The notes below the pieces were generated by a model, which was not told where the DNA came from, did not search any database, and saw only the letters and a list, made by a program, of their open reading frames with translations. A DNA stretch of 64,000 nt. Origin: a virus. Both the position numbers and the translations under genes were made by a program. Shown in pieces: positions 56,010 through 64,000 of this stretch; position 1 is the stretch's first letter, and every line of letters begins with the position of its first letter. The DNA is taken from the IMG/VR virus record IMGVR_UViG_3300035070_002626, positions 186,001 to 250,000 of that record, one strand, 5' to 3'.

Positions 56010-56660
56010 TTAACCGTATTGTGGGTTCTCAATCTGTACTAGATTAATAGTTGTTGTTGATCCTTCGGCACCTGATTTTTCAATTGTGTCATCAAGAACA
56101 TTAAAGTAGTTAACCAATACTTTTGCGTTAGCAAAGTTGATTGCATACTTGTTAGTCATACGCTTGATACGCACTAGAGAAGAACCTTCGTCAGCATAAG
56201 TTACTGTCATAGTATTAGCTGTTAATGCTGCATCAGCTAAATCAGCTAGTACACAAACACCGATTGTATCTGCTGTGCCTGTACCTGCACCTACACCGGT
56301 TGCTTTAAATGTACTACCAACGCCTGCATCTGGGCCTGCACCAATTGATTGCCAGTCAGTATTGCCAAGTGCTGTAATGATGTATAGATTGTCAACAATA
56401 AACGAACCAGCTGTAACGCCAGTCGAATCGCCAACTAGGTATTTTGTTGAACCTTTTTGACGAATAATATAGCCGTCTGCTTCAGCAACTGTGCCGATTT
56501 TAACACGACATGTTGTTGTTGGAAACTCTCCACTTGATAGATTTGAATTACCGCCAACTTGACCGAAGTATAGCTCGCCTGCTGGTGTACCATTTCCGTC
56601 TGGATTGTTAAAGCCAGCGTCTCTAGTATCAGAAATTTTAATTTTGAGAGGACGTCCCAT
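56010..56660 (-). CDS. MGRP-type virion structural protein
   Basis: 216 residues. The start MGRPLKIKISDTRDAGFNNP and the following beta-rich Gly/Thr sequence, with CRVKIGTVAEADGYIIRQKG near residue 50, resembles structural proteins of marine phages beginning MGRP (from memory). The C-terminal SSLVRIKRMTNKYAINFANA closes the fold. It is separated from gp23 by a strong terminator and has its own late-type motif and a leader with two hairpins. A head decoration or tail role is possible. Confidence 0.65.
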   Translation of the reverse strand: MGRPLKIKISDTRDAGFNNPDGNGTPAGELYFGQVGGNSNLSSGEFPTTTCRVKIGTVAEADGYIIRQKGSTKYLVGDSTGVTAGSFIVDNLYIITALGNTDWQSIGAGPDAGVGSTFKATGVGAGTGTADTIGVCVLADLADAALTANTMTVTYADEGSSLVRIKRMTNKYAINFANAKVLVNYFNVLDDTIEKSGAEGSTTTINLVQIENPQYG

Positions 56661-56687
56661 GTTGTTTTCTCCTTGTAGAAGTCCGAT

Positions 56688-56722
56688 GTAGGTTCTAGCC
56701 TACTACGCGGATGGTGTTCCGC
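56688..56722 (-). promoter_or_regulatory. Two small hairpins in the MGRP-gene leader
   Basis: GTAGG-TTCTAG-CCTAC (56688-56703) and GCGGA-TGGTGT-TCCGC (56707-56722), each five base pairs with a six-base loop, three bases apart. They lie between the late-type motif at 56750 and the ATG at 56660, and resemble in size the six-base-loop hairpins ahead of gp32. Confidence 0.45.
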
Positions 56723-56749
56723 ATAAAACGCAGTATTACGTTAGAAAAG

Positions 56750-56757
56750 TATTTAGC
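56750..56757 (-). promoter_or_regulatory. T4-late-type promoter of the MGRP-type gene
   Basis: Minus-strand GCTAAATA then CTT, 90 bases upstream of the ATG at 56660 and just past the terminator that follows gp23. Confidence 0.55.
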
Positions 56758-56761
56758 CAAA

Positions 56762-56787
56762 AAAACAGCACCCGAAGGTGCTGTTTT
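56762..56787 (-). terminator. Rho-independent terminator after gp23
   Basis: AAAACAGCACC (56762-56772), loop CGAA, GGTGCTGTTTT (56777-56787). The minus-strand RNA has a UUCG loop and a U-run of about seven. A strong terminator isolates the abundant gp23 message. Confidence 0.92.
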
Positions 56788-56823
56788 CTCTTCCCTGCAT
56801 AATACAGGTTGTAATGATAAAGC

Positions 56824-58035
56824 TTATGAGAACGAAAGGTTCTGTACAGCAATTTCACCAACATAGTCACCGGCGTTGCCGAAGGACGATGCTGTGTTTG
56901 TTAGCTCAATATAGCCATAACGTGTCATAAAGGACACTACTGGCTCAAAGCTGGACGGATCAAGAACAACGCCTGAACTCATTAGCGGTACGTATGGGCA
57001 ATAGAACGCTGGTGCGTCTGTTTCACTTGCGCCTTTGTAGCCAACTAGTACTGGAGTTGTGTCGCCTGCGTATGAGTCACAGAATACACGCATTGTGCCA
57101 TTCAATGTACCAACGAATTTAGTATTTGTTGGTGCTTCAAATGTGCCTTCTGTTGTGCGAGCAAATGCACTTGTTGTTGCACTCTGTAGCACTGTAAGTG
57201 CAGCAGGGGAAACAACAGCATAGTTGCCTGCGCCACGACGTGTACGCTGAGCGATCAAGTTAGCTGTGCGGTTGATTAGAACTGCAAGAGCTGCATGCTC
57301 GTCACCAACAAATGTTGCTGTACCTGATACTGTGGCTTGGTTGTATGTAAACTCAGTTGCTGCTAGCGAACGTAGAGAAAGTAGAATCTCTTGGTCGATT
57401 TCAGCAGTAATCTCTTGAGCAAGTGCTGCCATGATTTCAGCTTCAACGTCAATGCCGTGCATGGCTTGTGCGTCTTGTGCTGCTTCAAAAGTCCAGCGAG
57501 CTTGTAGCTTACGTGTTTTTGCTTCAACAGCTTGCTTGAGGATTTGTACGGAAATCTGACGACCGCCGGAACCTTCAAGTACTGCTGTGTTTGCACCTTG
57601 GTATGTGTTCTGTGCATTTTGTACAACGCCTGCTGTCACTGTGGACGCAGAGGAGTAAGCTTGTGCAATTTTAAATGGTGATAGAGCTTCGTCACCAGCG
57701 GCTGTACTTGTTGCGGCTGCTGAGTTATCTGTCATTGCGTTTGCATAACGAACACGTAGTGTGTGGATTTGGCCAACTGGACCAGTCATTGGCTGAACGC
57801 CGACTAGTTCGTTAGCAATAACAGTTGGCATAACACGTCTGATAACTGGTAGGATAACACGGTTAAGTGTTGCTACGTTACCGGAAGAAGTTGAACCTGC
57901 TGTTGCGTTCTCTGCCAAGTGCTTGCGAGTGTTTTCTAGGATAACACCCATTGTTGAACGGCGTGAACCTTGAAGGCCTTCTAGGAGGGCTTCCTTGGTC
58001 TCACTCCATCTGTTTTCTAGTAGTTCTTGTGACAT
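56824..58035 (-). CDS. 23: Major capsid protein gp23
   Basis: 403 residues (T4 gp23 has 521). The N-terminal region ends at a probable gp21 cut after LAE in KHLAENATAG (residues 40-42). It is followed by LNRVILPVIRRVMPTVIANE and LVGVQPMTGPVGQIHTLRVR, the signature of T4-type major capsid proteins; AEIDQEILLSLR and SPAALTVLQSA follow in the HK97 fold. It forms the capsid lattice. AAAAGGAGACAG precedes the ATG. The gene is last of the head operon and is followed by a strong terminator. Confidence 0.96.
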   Translation of the reverse strand: MSQELLENRWSETKEALLEGLQGSRRSTMGVILENTRKHLAENATAGSTSSGNVATLNRVILPVIRRVMPTVIANELVGVQPMTGPVGQIHTLRVRYANAMTDNSAAATSTAAGDEALSPFKIAQAYSSASTVTAGVVQNAQNTYQGANTAVLEGSGGRQISVQILKQAVEAKTRKLQARWTFEAAQDAQAMHGIDVEAEIMAALAQEITAEIDQEILLSLRSLAATEFTYNQATVSGTATFVGDEHAALAVLINRTANLIAQRTRRGAGNYAVVSPAALTVLQSATTSAFARTTEGTFEAPTNTKFVGTLNGTMRVFCDSYAGDTTPVLVGYKGASETDAPAFYCPYVPLMSSGVVLDPSSFEPVVSFMTRYGYIELTNTASSFGNAGDYVGEIAVQNLSFS

Positions 58036-58056
58036 TTCTGTCTCCTTTTTCTTTTT

Positions 58057-59148
58057 TTAAAGCCCTGCTAGGCGCTTAAGATCGATAACGTTATTAGCGT
58101 CATTTGTTTGTGATCTTTGTTGTTCGGCCTTAACAGTTTTGTTACCAGTAGATTCAACAAGTGCTTCAGCTTTTTTAGTTGCTTTAGCTTCACTGAGTAC
58201 TGCTGGCAAATACTTCTCAAATGCGTTCTTTAGACGAGATGTTTGAACGTTTTCAAGAAGATTAATCATTACTTCTCTCTTTTGATCGTTAAGAGGAGAT
58301 AGTAGTTCGTCTAATGTAGCTTCCCGCTCATTAGCTTCACGAATGATTTTAATTTCATGATTTTTGCTCTCAACAAGCTTTGCGGCTTGTTTTTGAGCAG
58401 TAACGGCTTCTGCCAACTTAATATCTTTATCTTCAATAGTAGCTAATAGCTTGCGTACTTCTGCATTCTCATTGAGATGCGTGGCACCAAACTCTGTAGC
58501 ATATGCTTCAAATATACGGCGACCAAAATTGTTCTCACGAGCAACCTTGATATCCTCTTTAAGTTGACTTAGTTCTTGCGTAAGATGAGTAGCAACAGTT
58601 GTTGACATCTTTTTAGCAGATTCTTTTACAAATTTACTTTTTAGACTATCAAGTTGTCCACGTGCTTCGCTGACAAGTTTTACTTTAGTTTCAACTAAGT
58701 CTTTCTTGTCTGCTGCGAATTCCTTGATTTCTTCGGCCAAAGCACTTACAATAAAAGATTCTAGCTTACCAAAACCTTCTGCTTGTACTTTGCGATCTGT
58801 GCGTAGTTCGCGAAGCTCTTCGGAAAGTTTTGATACCATAAAGTTATTAAATTTATTAGCATTTTCTTTCATTGCTTTTGCGGCTTTTACACGGTCCTCT
58901 GCAAGCGCCTTTTTCTCTTCGTTAAGTTGAGCAATTTCTTCTTGCAGGCCTTCTGTTACCATTTTATCTAGGGCTTCTACCATCACTGTTTTATCATGAT
59001 CATAGCGTTGTGCAAACTCCTCACGAAGTTCTGCACGAACTGTTTCTTTGGTCTCATTCAACTTTGCTGCCCATTGTTCAGCAATAGCATTACGAGTATC
59101 CTCATTAACCAGGTCGCTATCTAGTAGTGGTTTAATAGCATCTAACAT
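58057..59148 (-). CDS. 22: Prohead scaffold core protein gp22
   Basis: 363 residues (T4 gp22 has 269). It is almost entirely charged helix and coiled coil (EEIAQLNEEKKALAEDRVKA, then KFNNFMVSKLSEELRELRTD) with a C-terminal LKNAFEKYLPAVLSEAK block typical of gp22. It assembles inside the prohead and is digested by gp21 before packaging. AGGAGAATCGC lies before the ATG. It lies between gp21 and gp23, in T4 order, 21 bases from gp23. Confidence 0.93.
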   Translation of the reverse strand: MLDAIKPLLDSDLVNEDTRNAIAEQWAAKLNETKETVRAELREEFAQRYDHDKTVMVEALDKMVTEGLQEEIAQLNEEKKALAEDRVKAAKAMKENANKFNNFMVSKLSEELRELRTDRKVQAEGFGKLESFIVSALAEEIKEFAADKKDLVETKVKLVSEARGQLDSLKSKFVKESAKKMSTTVATHLTQELSQLKEDIKVARENNFGRRIFEAYATEFGATHLNENAEVRKLLATIEDKDIKLAEAVTAQKQAAKLVESKNHEIKIIREANEREATLDELLSPLNDQKREVMINLLENVQTSRLKNAFEKYLPAVLSEAKATKKAEALVESTGNKTVKAEQQRSQTNDANNVIDLKRLAGL

Positions 59149-59157
59149 GCGATTCTC

Positions 59158-59784
59158 CTAAATCTTTAGGTCCCTAATCAAACGAGATACTTCGTCTGTT
59201 AGGTACTTCTGTATTTTGTCGTTTGACCCTGACTCCCTAGCCATTTCAAGAACCGAATGACCATGTTTCATGTTCAAAAGTCCTTCGTAAATAGCTTTAG
59301 GGTAAGCATTTGGAGCACTGGGCTGTGCGACTACATCGACAGTAACAATTTCAAAGTCACTGACGTGTCCGTTGTGTGGATCTACATTACCTGATCCACG
59401 ACTAGATACTCCCAATCGTACACCTGACTGAAGCATAGTTTTAACTAGCTCACCCATTGGTGTTGGAAGTATTTTTAGTTTTCCGTATCCATTTGGACCG
59501 TCCATCCACATACTAGTAATCATGTGACATACACGGTCTAAATTAATCTTAAGGTCATCCGGGTGATCAACTTCACCAAGGACGCTATTGCCTTCTTTGA
59601 TCTGTTCATTAAGAGTTTTAACTGCGTTAGAAATCTCACTCACAGGGTATATTCGCTCATTAGCGTTCTTAACACCACCTTGTATGCAGATGCCTTCCAT
59701 AAAGAGTTCCTTACCGTCTTTCCCTTCAACAAGTTGAATTTGTGCGGTTTCGAAGGTAAGGTTTTCTCTAAGATAAAGAGCCAT
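59158..59784 (-). CDS. 21: Prohead protease gp21
   Basis: 208 residues (T4 gp21 has 212). The herpes-type serine protease fold has the catalytic His in GEVDHPDD and the Ser in RLGVSSRGSG, plus IYPVSEIS and DFEIVTVDVVAQPSAP. It cuts at (L/I)xE sites in gp22, gp23 and internal proteins. AAAAGGATAACC precedes the ATG. It sits between the acidic core protein and gp22, as in T4. Active-site residues are intact. Confidence 0.93.
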   Translation of the reverse strand: MALYLRENLTFETAQIQLVEGKDGKELFMEGICIQGGVKNANERIYPVSEISNAVKTLNEQIKEGNSVLGEVDHPDDLKINLDRVCHMITSMWMDGPNGYGKLKILPTPMGELVKTMLQSGVRLGVSSRGSGNVDPHNGHVSDFEIVTVDVVAQPSAPNAYPKAIYEGLLNMKHGHSVLEMARESGSNDKIQKYLTDEVSRLIRDLKI

Positions 59785-59798
59785 ACTTGGTTATCCTT

Positions 59799-60596
59799 TT
59801 AGTCAATAACGCTTTTGGTATTCACACCAGACGCTTGAGCTAGTTGCGGTTTTGGCGCAGCTTTCATGTCTGGTCTTGTTGTGTTACCTTGGTCTTGTGC
59901 TTTTGGAGCAGGACGACCTTTTTCTGGAGCAGTGTCTGTGTCAACTGGTTTTGCTACAGCACCTTTTGCGCCACTGTTTGCAGCCACAGTACTATGTGTT
60001 TGAGTACCAGCTGGTTCAGTAGTAACAGCTTTAGGAGCAGCAGTTAGGTCAACATTTTCTTCTAGACCTTCCATTTCCATGTCAACTTCGACTGTTTCGT
60101 CGTCCATGTCCATTTCTTCATGGTCATCTTCAACATCGTCGATGTCGTCGGTGTTGTCATCAACTTGACCCATGAGTTCTTCAAACTCGGACATAAGTTC
60201 GTCTAGTTTGTCTTCTAGGCCAACAACACGATCTTCAAGTTCTTCATCGTCGTCATCATCTTCAACGTCGACGTCAACCATTTCGATTTCGTCTTCATCT
60301 TCAAAAGTAACACCTTGCTCTTCGGCTTCAATTTCGTCAATAAGATTATCAACTTGTGATCCGCCAAGTTCTGACTCGTCAATGGACTCGTCCATTTTGT
60401 CATCATACTCGATGTCTTTTTTAACTTCATCACCAGCTTTTTCAGCATGGTCATCTTTTTCTGCGTCTGATTCTTCAGACATAATGTCTTCATAGATTGT
60501 TTTAGATTGCTCTACAACGATCTCATGAAAGAGAGCTTTTGCTTTATCTTCTTCGTCGTTAATAACGAATTCGATAAGTTGTTCAAATTTATTCAT
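59799..60596 (-). CDS. Acidic prohead core protein (gp68 position)
   Basis: 265 residues from ATG 60596, which has GGAGGAAC at ideal distance; an ATG 14 codons upstream lacks this. The N-terminus NKFEQLIEFVINDEEDKAKA and ALFHEIVVEQSKTIYEDIMS is of the core-protein type, followed by long Asp/Glu runs (DVEDDDDDEELED) and a Pro/Ala/Thr-rich C-terminus. The order portal, small core protein, this gene, gp21 matches T4 gp20, gp67, gp68, gp21. A core/scaffold role is likely. Confidence 0.75.
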   Translation of the reverse strand: MNKFEQLIEFVINDEEDKAKALFHEIVVEQSKTIYEDIMSEESDAEKDDHAEKAGDEVKKDIEYDDKMDESIDESELGGSQVDNLIDEIEAEEQGVTFEDEDEIEMVDVDVEDDDDDEELEDRVVGLEDKLDELMSEFEELMGQVDDNTDDIDDVEDDHEEMDMDDETVEVDMEMEGLEENVDLTAAPKAVTTEPAGTQTHSTVAANSGAKGAVAKPVDTDTAPEKGRPAPKAQDQGNTTRPDMKAAPKPQLAQASGVNTKSVID

Positions 60597-60690
60597 ATTG
60601 GTTCCTCCAAAGTATGGGCTCAGTATAATATTTAACATAGAATTAAAAAACTATGCAGTTATAGGAGTAAAATGGGTAGAAAACGATAAA

Positions 60691-60721
60691 TTTATTAGAC
60701 TAAAAGAAAAAGTCTAATAAA
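60691..60721 (-). terminator. Perfect 11-bp hairpin between core genes
   Basis: TTTATTAGACT (60691-60701), nine-base loop, AGTCTAATAAA (60711-60721). On the minus strand it lies directly after the stop of the 71-residue gene, with T-rich DNA following. It may terminate or process the message between the gp67-like and gp68-like genes. Confidence 0.6.
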
Positions 60722-60724
60722 GTA

Positions 60725-60940
60725 TCACATTTGTGGCGGCGCTGGTGCATATTGTGCTTGCACCTTTTTCAGCTCTTCCTTTTTTTCATAATTTCGCATG
60801 TCATACATTTTACGCAATTTTGAAATTTGTTTAAGAGTTAGTTTAGTTTTGCGCAGTTCGCCGAGTTGCGGTGTAGAATTGTCATCCTCTACATCTTGGT
60901 ATCCTTCTGGTGCTGCTTCAAAAAATTCAAATAGTTTCAT
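60725..60940 (-). CDS. Small prohead core protein (gp67 position)
   Basis: 71 residues. The N-terminus MKLFEFFEAAPEGYQ is followed by RKTKLTLKQISKLRKMYDMRNYEKKEELKKV, a basic helix found in small proteins next to the portal gene in marine T4-like phages (from memory). T4 gp67 (80 residues) lies in the same place and is a prohead core component. The positional call is good; the sequence similarity to T4 gp67 is not obvious. Confidence 0.68.
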   Translation of the reverse strand: MKLFEFFEAAPEGYQDVEDDNSTPQLGELRKTKLTLKQISKLRKMYDMRNYEKKEELKKVQAQYAPAPPQM

Positions 60941-60948
60941 AATAATAT

Positions 60949-61971
60949 TTATCCAAAATCTATATCTATAGGATCAATCCTTCCTGCACCTAGAACTGAT
61001 CCTTTTGAGCAGTTTCCTATACAAATGTTATGACAGGTTTTTATACTATCAAAACTATTTTTAAGTTTAAATTTGTAAAAATCTGACTGTGCAATATCAC
61101 TTATACTGTGAATATTCAAATTTATATCGTTGAGGTTGCCAATTATTTTTCTAAAAAGCCTATCAGACATTGTGTTTTTCCAAGTTGTTCCGGACGTCAT
61201 ACAGCACGGCAATACATACCCTTCATGATTTATGTACATATCCCCGTGTTGATTCCAGGAGCACTGAGGGCTTGTAAACTCGTTGATACTGTTTGCTACG
61301 CTGTGAGACTTAGTAACAAATTCTATTCCGTCTGCCATTTCTAAATCATACTGAAACTCCCCGTCGATATACACAGGCCAAATAGTAGTTCCAAAGAAAT
61401 TTCTATTAGAGTATTGAACTTGAAAGTCTATAAATCCAAGATCTTTTGCCAATTGTCTAGCTTCCTCAATTTGATGTTGATTGTGTTTGAAAACTATGTA
61501 TTTCCAAGTTGCATTTCCTCCGGCTGAAATAAAACTTTTTGCATTTTCAATAGTTTTTTCCCAGTTAGCATTTATTCTATAGATGTGATTTGTATCTTCT
61601 AATCCATCTAGTGCAAATACAACATGCACATTCTTATAGGCTGCTATCTCTGAAAACCACTTTTTATTGCGTATACTTCCATTAGTATTAATGTCAACCC
61701 GGTTGATGTCTTTAAAAAAGTCAACAAAATTTCCAATTTCAGGATTCATTACTGGATCGCCGTAATCGCCTTCAAACTTCATATATTTTAAGTTAGGCAA
61801 ATACTTTAAATCGAAATTTTTTGAAAAATTATCAAAACTTAAATGCCCCGGAGTAAGATTTTTATCTAAAAATCCATGTTCGTCAAATCTAGGACATTGT
61901 GGGCAGTGCAAGTTGCAAAAACTAGATGATTCGATTGTTAGTTGTTTAATTTTATTTAAATCTAAGAACAT
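60949..61971 (-). CDS. Radical SAM protein with SPASM-like C-terminus
   Basis: 340 residues. The iron-sulphur motif is SSFCNLHCPQCPRF (CxxxCxxC) in the first 25 residues, with GDPVMNPEIGNFV and VDINTNGS strands of the radical SAM barrel. The C-terminal third has CSWNQHGDMYINHEGYVLPC, CC in total, and CHNICIGNC, as in SPASM domains that hold additional clusters. Such enzymes modify peptides or sugars. It lies between gp20 and the core genes, overlapping the 148-residue gene by ten bases. The target is unknown. Confidence 0.88.
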   Translation of the reverse strand: MFLDLNKIKQLTIESSSFCNLHCPQCPRFDEHGFLDKNLTPGHLSFDNFSKNFDLKYLPNLKYMKFEGDYGDPVMNPEIGNFVDFFKDINRVDINTNGSIRNKKWFSEIAAYKNVHVVFALDGLEDTNHIYRINANWEKTIENAKSFISAGGNATWKYIVFKHNQHQIEEARQLAKDLGFIDFQVQYSNRNFFGTTIWPVYIDGEFQYDLEMADGIEFVTKSHSVANSINEFTSPQCSWNQHGDMYINHEGYVLPCCMTSGTTWKNTMSDRLFRKIIGNLNDINLNIHSISDIAQSDFYKFKLKNSFDSIKTCHNICIGNCSKGSVLGAGRIDPIDIDFG

Positions 61972-62408
61972 TTGCTGTTAAACCAGTGCCACATGGGCGT
62001 ATAAAAGTCTATACGCACTTCGCCGTTAAGTCCAATAAAACCGTAAAACTCGTCAGTTAAGGTTGGACCATTTTGATTGTTGTTACTACCCACATGATAA
62101 TAACAGGGATTTCCGTTAACGTATAAATCAGTTACATCAATTTCATCAAGTACAATTTTCTGCACAATTGCATGAACATTGTAAACAATGTTGTCTTGTT
62201 CGTCAACAATTGTGTGTTCTTCAGTTTTTCCCCGCATCACTACCCGAATACATTGTTCAGTGTGCTCGGCGGTATCTTCGTATTCAATAGTATATTGTGT
62301 TACACCTTCATTAAATGAATTACTTGTAACAAGTTTATTGTTTTGGTATACATCAATAAAAATTTCCGGAACAGTTTCACTGCACTCGATATCTATTGTT
62401 GAAATCAT
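61962..62408 (-). CDS. Hypothetical beta-rich protein beside the radical SAM gene
   Basis: 148 residues, acidic, with DIECSETVPEIFIDVYQNN and TQYTIEYEDTAEHTEQCIRV strands, then a C-terminal MWHWFNSKCS. It has the same layout as small carbohydrate- or protein-binding beta-sandwich proteins. Its position between the portal and the radical SAM gene, and a ten-base overlap with the latter, suggest a functional pair, perhaps as substrate or adaptor. The C-terminal cysteine close to aromatic residues would be a modifiable site. This is inference. Confidence 0.55.
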   Translation of the reverse strand: MISTIDIECSETVPEIFIDVYQNNKLVTSNSFNEGVTQYTIEYEDTAEHTEQCIRVVMRGKTEEHTIVDEQDNIVYNVHAIVQKIVLDEIDVTDLYVNGNPCYYHVGSNNNQNGPTLTDEFYGFIGLNGEVRIDFYTPMWHWFNSKCS

Positions 62409-62411
62409 TTG

Positions 62412-64000
62412 TTATGCTAGAGGCGTTTCTGCTGCAACTGCACCAGCATCGATGTCCACATCAATTTCCTCACCGCCTGCTTCGATGTCACCGCCGGTTT
62501 CAATATCTGCATCAAAATCAGCAGGACTAACACCAACTGTGCGTAAATCTTTGCCCATTGGTTCAAGTTCACTTGGTTGTCCAGTTTCTTCACTCCACAA
62601 TTTCGAGTTTTCTTGCAACTCGTCGTCAGTGAGACCCAGGTAACGTTTCATAAGAAAACGCTTGCTCATGTAGGGAATTTGCTCTAATGTGCTAAACGCT
62701 TGCATACGAGTTGTATCAAGTTCAGCTTGGCGATAACTAGCAAAATTCTGTGGTGGTGCAAACTTGATGTTAAACAACCCACTGTCAATATTAAAGCCTC
62801 TCCAGCGCAAAAACATTTTAAATTCATCATCAAGTTTTTGACAAATTTGCTTTTGCAGTCTTTCACAATACTGATTAAATCTGTATTCTTGTATAAGTGC
62901 AGTACCAACACGCCCATCGTTCATTGGGCGATCACTGTCGTCTGGGCCAGTTGGAAGGTAACTGCTTGGAACACGAAGTCCTCTGCACATCTTGTTGTTA
63001 AAGTATTTTAAGTCATCAATTTGACCTAAGTTCTCGCCGCCTGGAAGTGTTTCAACTTTAGAACCACGACCTTCTGCTGTTTGTGGGAAGAAGTAGTCTT
63101 CGTTGATTGACAATGGATTGTATGTAGTATCCATTGTAGTACCAGCTTGTCCGCCTTGTTGATTAGGAATACGTCTTTGGTGCACTTCATTTTTAACACG
63201 TTCAACAAACTGCATAGCAAGGTGACTTGGCATGTTGCCTACATCAATATAGAATACTCTGCGCTCTGGTGCACGTTGTACACGATAGATTAGAATCGAG
63301 TCTTCAAGTAGTTCTTTTTGTTTGAATACTTTGAAAATCATTTCAAGTATACTTTGACTAAACGGCCAATAAAAATCCAAGCCTTCACTAAGTCCAAGGT
63401 GAACTATGTTTTTAGCATCAATCACTGTTTCGTTTATAGTGTGTTCAAATCTACTTTGTCCACCAGCAAGAGGCGCATTTGGGATAGTGTAGTTTGAATT
63501 TGATCCACCGCTGCCCCCAATTGACCCTGCATTAGGATTTGATCCATAATCTGTAGTGCTTTTAGGAGCAATGCTTAAATTTTGAAAGTTGGGATTAATA
63601 TCACGAATAACGTATTGTTCGGGTTTCTTGCCTTCGTTTTCGTTAACAATAACTCTTACTACTTTGGTCATGTCGACCCAGTATAGTTCAAAGGTTTCTG
63701 GATCTCTAACAAAAACCTGATCGCCGTACTTCAACGTGTTTCGGAAGAGACGGAATATGCGTTGATCAAACTTGTTGAGTTTAGTCCACTGTTGTAGTTG
63801 TTTTCTAATAATCTCAATTTCGTTGTTTGTAGGAGTGTCAGCGTAATCAACTTCAAACGGTGTGCCGTTGCTTTCATTGGTTTGTGTTGCAAACTCAGCA
63901 ATAATATCTAAACACGCATTGATTTCACTGTCACAATCCATATTTTCATATTGATTATAACGTTCAATTCTGTTTGGATGTCCCGAATACACTTCTGGCA
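62412..64000 (-). CDS. 20: Portal protein gp20, 5' end outside the window
   Basis: At least 529 residues in the window (T4 gp20 has 524); the reading frame continues through the right edge (PEVYSGHPNRIERYNQYENM), so the start is not visible. YRVQRAPERRVFYIDVGNMP, LPGGENLGQIDDLKYFNNKM and DEFKMFLRWRGF are the T4-type portal signature. The dodecameric portal is the DNA gate and the start of head assembly. The C-terminus ends in an acidic low-complexity tail. It is the first gene seen in the head operon. Confidence 0.95.
   Translation of the reverse strand, partial: PEVYSGHPNRIERYNQYENMDCDSEINACLDIIAEFATQTNESNGTPFEVDYADTPTNNEIEIIRKQLQQWTKLNKFDQRIFRLFRNTLKYGDQVFVRDPETFELYWVDMTKVVRVIVNENEGKKPEQYVIRDINPNFQNLSIAPKSTTDYGSNPNAGSIGGSGGSNSNYTIPNAPLAGGQSRFEHTINETVIDAKNIVHLGLSEGLDFYWPFSQSILEMIFKVFKQKELLEDSILIYRVQRAPERRVFYIDVGNMPSHLAMQFVERVKNEVHQRRIPNQQGGQAGTTMDTTYNPLSINEDYFFPQTAEGRGSKVETLPGGENLGQIDDLKYFNNKMCRGLRVPSSYLPTGPDDSDRPMNDGRVGTALIQEYRFNQYCERLQKQICQKLDDEFKMFLRWRGFNIDSGLFNIKFAPPQNFASYRQAELDTTRMQAFSTLEQIPYMSKRFLMKRYLGLTDDELQENSKLWSEETGQPSELEPMGKDLRTVGVSPADFDADIETGGDIEAGGEEIDVDIDAGAVAAETPLA

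Noticed and set aside
1-64000. Integrase, attachment sites, transposase or insertion sequence
   Set aside because: No protein with recombinase or transposase motifs was seen, and no terminal inverted repeats flank any gene block. The two HNH genes are free-standing and typical of this phage type.
1-64000. tRNA or rRNA genes
   Set aside because: I saw no cloverleaf or CCA-ended segment in the intergenic gaps, but I could not run a tRNA search; tRNAscan-SE would settle it.
1-64000. Photosynthesis genes (psbA, psbD) marking a cyanophage
   Set aside because: None is encoded in this window; the host remains open between cyanobacteria, SAR11-type and other marine bacteria.

Overview
This window is a piece of the genome of a T4-like tailed phage (myovirus morphology). 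The evidence is a near-complete set of T4-type virion and recombination genes: portal gp20 (cut by the right edge), core proteins, prohead protease gp21, scaffold gp22, major capsid gp23, tail sheath gp18, tail tube gp19, large terminase gp17, a gp16-like small terminase, gp4-like head completion nuclease, neck proteins gp13, gp14 and gp15, UvsX, a UvsY-like protein, gp32 and a dNMP kinase. Base composition is AT-rich. The variants (very large sheath, highly repetitive collagen-free fibres, MGRP-type structural protein) look like those of marine T4-like phages such as pelagiphages and cyanophages. No photosynthesis gene is present, so the host cannot be fixed from this window.

Layout. 1-10.8 kb: a surface-sugar cassette, almost all on the minus strand with ATGA/TAATG overlaps. 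It holds glycosyltransferases, two sugar-nucleotidyltransferase fusions, a short UDP-sugar dehydrogenase, an SDR epimerase, a DegT-family enzyme with His in place of the PLP lysine, a HAD phosphatase, a cupin and methyltransferases. 10.8-13.8 kb: uvsY-like, a small acidic gene, uvsX and gp32, the last preceded by tandem covarying hairpins. 14-15.1 kb: two convergent 2OG-oxygenase-like genes. 15.1-35.9 kb (minus): a 744-residue protein carrying a sigma-70 region 4 domain, gp17, head/virion proteins, gp16, gp4, gp19, gp18, then nucleotide-metabolism genes and gp13, with two HNH genes in the opposite direction. 36-40.4 kb (plus): small early genes, then gp14, gp15 and a Nudix hydrolase. 40.4-56 kb (minus): tail fibres, including a 2060-residue repeat protein and a 1128-residue PKD protein, with two DUF115-like genes. 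56-64 kb (minus): head genes gp23 back to gp20, with a radical SAM gene inserted.

Expression. Divergent near-consensus sigma-70 promoters sit between 35,970 and 36,061. At least fourteen T4-late-type octamers (core TAAATA) precede starts on both strands, several so close to the ATG that the late mRNA would be nearly leaderless. Rho-independent terminators, two with a UUCG loop, follow gp23 and the giant fibre.

How it fits together: the right and middle parts build head, neck, tail and fibres; UvsX/UvsY-like/gp32 form the recombination core; the left cassette probably makes or modifies an activated sugar and transfers it to the host surface or the virion. Several proteins start with a short amphipathic peptide ending in a gp21-type LxE/IxE site, as T4 internal head proteins do, so a set of injected proteins is plausible. 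All functions are read from sequence motifs without database searches.
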